Assembly (NCBI GenBank): GCA_946221825.1
Contig: CAMINA010000019.1
Span: forward strand, 1 to 14,098
Source of the DNA: an uncultured Nesterenkonia sp.
GTDB taxonomy: Bacteria; Actinomycetota; Actinomycetes; Actinomycetales; Micrococcaceae
Reading direction: 5' to 3'
Length of the DNA: 14,098 bases
In this document: piece after piece, positions 13,413 to 14,098 of the stretch
How the letters are laid out: every line of letters starts with the position of its first letter
How positions within the stretch are numbered: position 1 is the first letter of the stretch
Program-made: the position numbers and the translations under genes
The notes under the pieces: model-generated
The model's database searches: none
What the model was told of the DNA's origin: nothing
Seen by the model: only the letters and a program-made list of their open reading frames with translations

Positions 13413-14098
13413 GAGACCGCAACGCCGCGATCGGCATCTTCGACTCCGGAGTCGGCGGTCTGACCGTCGCCCGTGCCGTGCTGGACCAGCTTCCGGACGA
13501 ATCGGTCACCTATCTGGGCGACACCGCGCACGGGCCCTACGGTCCGCTGCCGATCGCCAAGGTCCGCGCCCACGCACTGGGCATCATGGACGAGCTGGTC
13601 GAGAACGGGGTCAAAGCCCTGGTCATCGCCTGCAACTCAGCCTCCGCGGCCGTGCTGCGCGATGCCCGGGAGCGCTACACCGCCCGCTATGGGATCCCGG
13701 TCATCGAGGTCATCCAGCCAGCCGTCCGCCGCGCTGTGGCCGCCACCCGCAACGGGAAGATCGGCGTCATCGGCACCCAAGCCACCGTGGGGTCGCGCGC
13801 CTATGAGGACACCTTCGCCGCCGCGCCGCAGCTGGAGGTCCATTCGGCGGCCTGCCCGCGGTTCGTCGAATTCGTGGAGCGGGGGATCACCGCCGGGGAT
13901 GAGCTGCTGGCCGCCGCGGAGGAGTATGTGGCTCCGTTGAAGGCAGCCGGCGTCGACACGCTGGTGCTGGGCTGCACCCACTATCCACTGCTGACCGGCG
14001 TGCTCTCCTATGTGATGGGCGAGTCCGTCACCCTGGTCTCCTCTGCCGAGGAGACGGCCAAGGACCTGTACCGAGCGCTGACCCGGGAGGGGCTGCTG
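13409..14098 (+). CDS. murI: Glutamate racemase (3' truncated by window end)
   Basis: Interconverts L- and D-glutamate in the cytoplasm, supplying D-glutamate for peptidoglycan. The 230 residues in the window begin MRDRNAAIGIFDSGVGGLTV and contain the two catalytic cysteines: C75 in VIACNSASAA and C189 in LGCTHYPLL. Also present are D12, the GDTAHGPYGP substrate loop (37–46), and EVIQPAVRRA. A serine follows N76 where many family members have threonine. The GTG start overlaps the DUF2017 stop in a GTGA arrangement, so translation is likely coupled. The open frame reaches the last base; the family is usually about 260–290 residues, so roughly 30–60 are missing. Clustering of murI downstream of clpS–DUF2017 is familiar in actinobacteria. 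Confidence 0.96.
   Translation, partial: MRDRNAAIGIFDSGVGGLTVARAVLDQLPDESVTYLGDTAHGPYGPLPIAKVRAHALGIMDELVENGVKALVIACNSASAAVLRDARERYTARYGIPVIEVIQPAVRRAVAATRNGKIGVIGTQATVGSRAYEDTFAAAPQLEVHSAACPRFVEFVERGITAGDELLAAAEEYVAPLKAAGVDTLVLGCTHYPLLTGVLSYVMGESVTLVSSAEETAKDLYRALTREGLL

Overview
The window is high-GC chromosomal DNA from an actinomycete, most probably of the family Micrococcaceae (an Arthrobacter or Nesterenkonia-like genus). This placement is inferred from recognised gene families and gene order: NucS/EndoMS mismatch endonuclease, a ClpS–DUF2017–MurI cluster divergent from a nicotinate phosphoribosyltransferase gene, a DUF3039–helicase pair, GTG/TTG starts and apparently leaderless promoters. 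No RNA gene, CRISPR array, insertion sequence or phage gene was seen.

Left part (1–2805, + strand): the 3' part of atpD and a short atpC end the ATP synthase operon at a 21-bp-stem hairpin. nucS follows from its own, apparently leaderless, promoter, together with a small CxxC/HWHxxCW putative zinc protein. This unit converges with an AI-2E-family (PF01594) permease gene on the - strand (2801–3871).

Middle part: divergent from the permease, an AT-rich promoter region drives a 675-residue envelope protein with two membrane segments and then an internal signal-peptide-like segment. A cysteine-free thioredoxin/TPR protein of the CnoX type follows. Next comes a decayed ABC exporter locus (7093–7822): a piece of the ATPase is joined out of frame to the last part of its permease. 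After this scar come DUF3039 and a superfamily 2 helicase.

Right part: converging on the helicase is a - strand operon, pncB–pncA–VOC protein, carrying the two successive nicotinamide salvage steps (nicotinamide to nicotinate to nicotinate mononucleotide). Divergent from pncB, with only 24 bases between start codons, is clpS–DUF2017–murI, whose reading frames overlap and are probably translationally coupled. murI runs off the window end.

The window is mostly ordinary core genome; no clear new defence or mobile system is visible. The points most worth attention are the internal start and signal peptide in the 675-residue protein, the compressed pncB/clpS promoter with overlapping -10 elements on both strands, the uncharacterised partner genes of nucS and of the helicase, and the ABC-transporter deletion scar.
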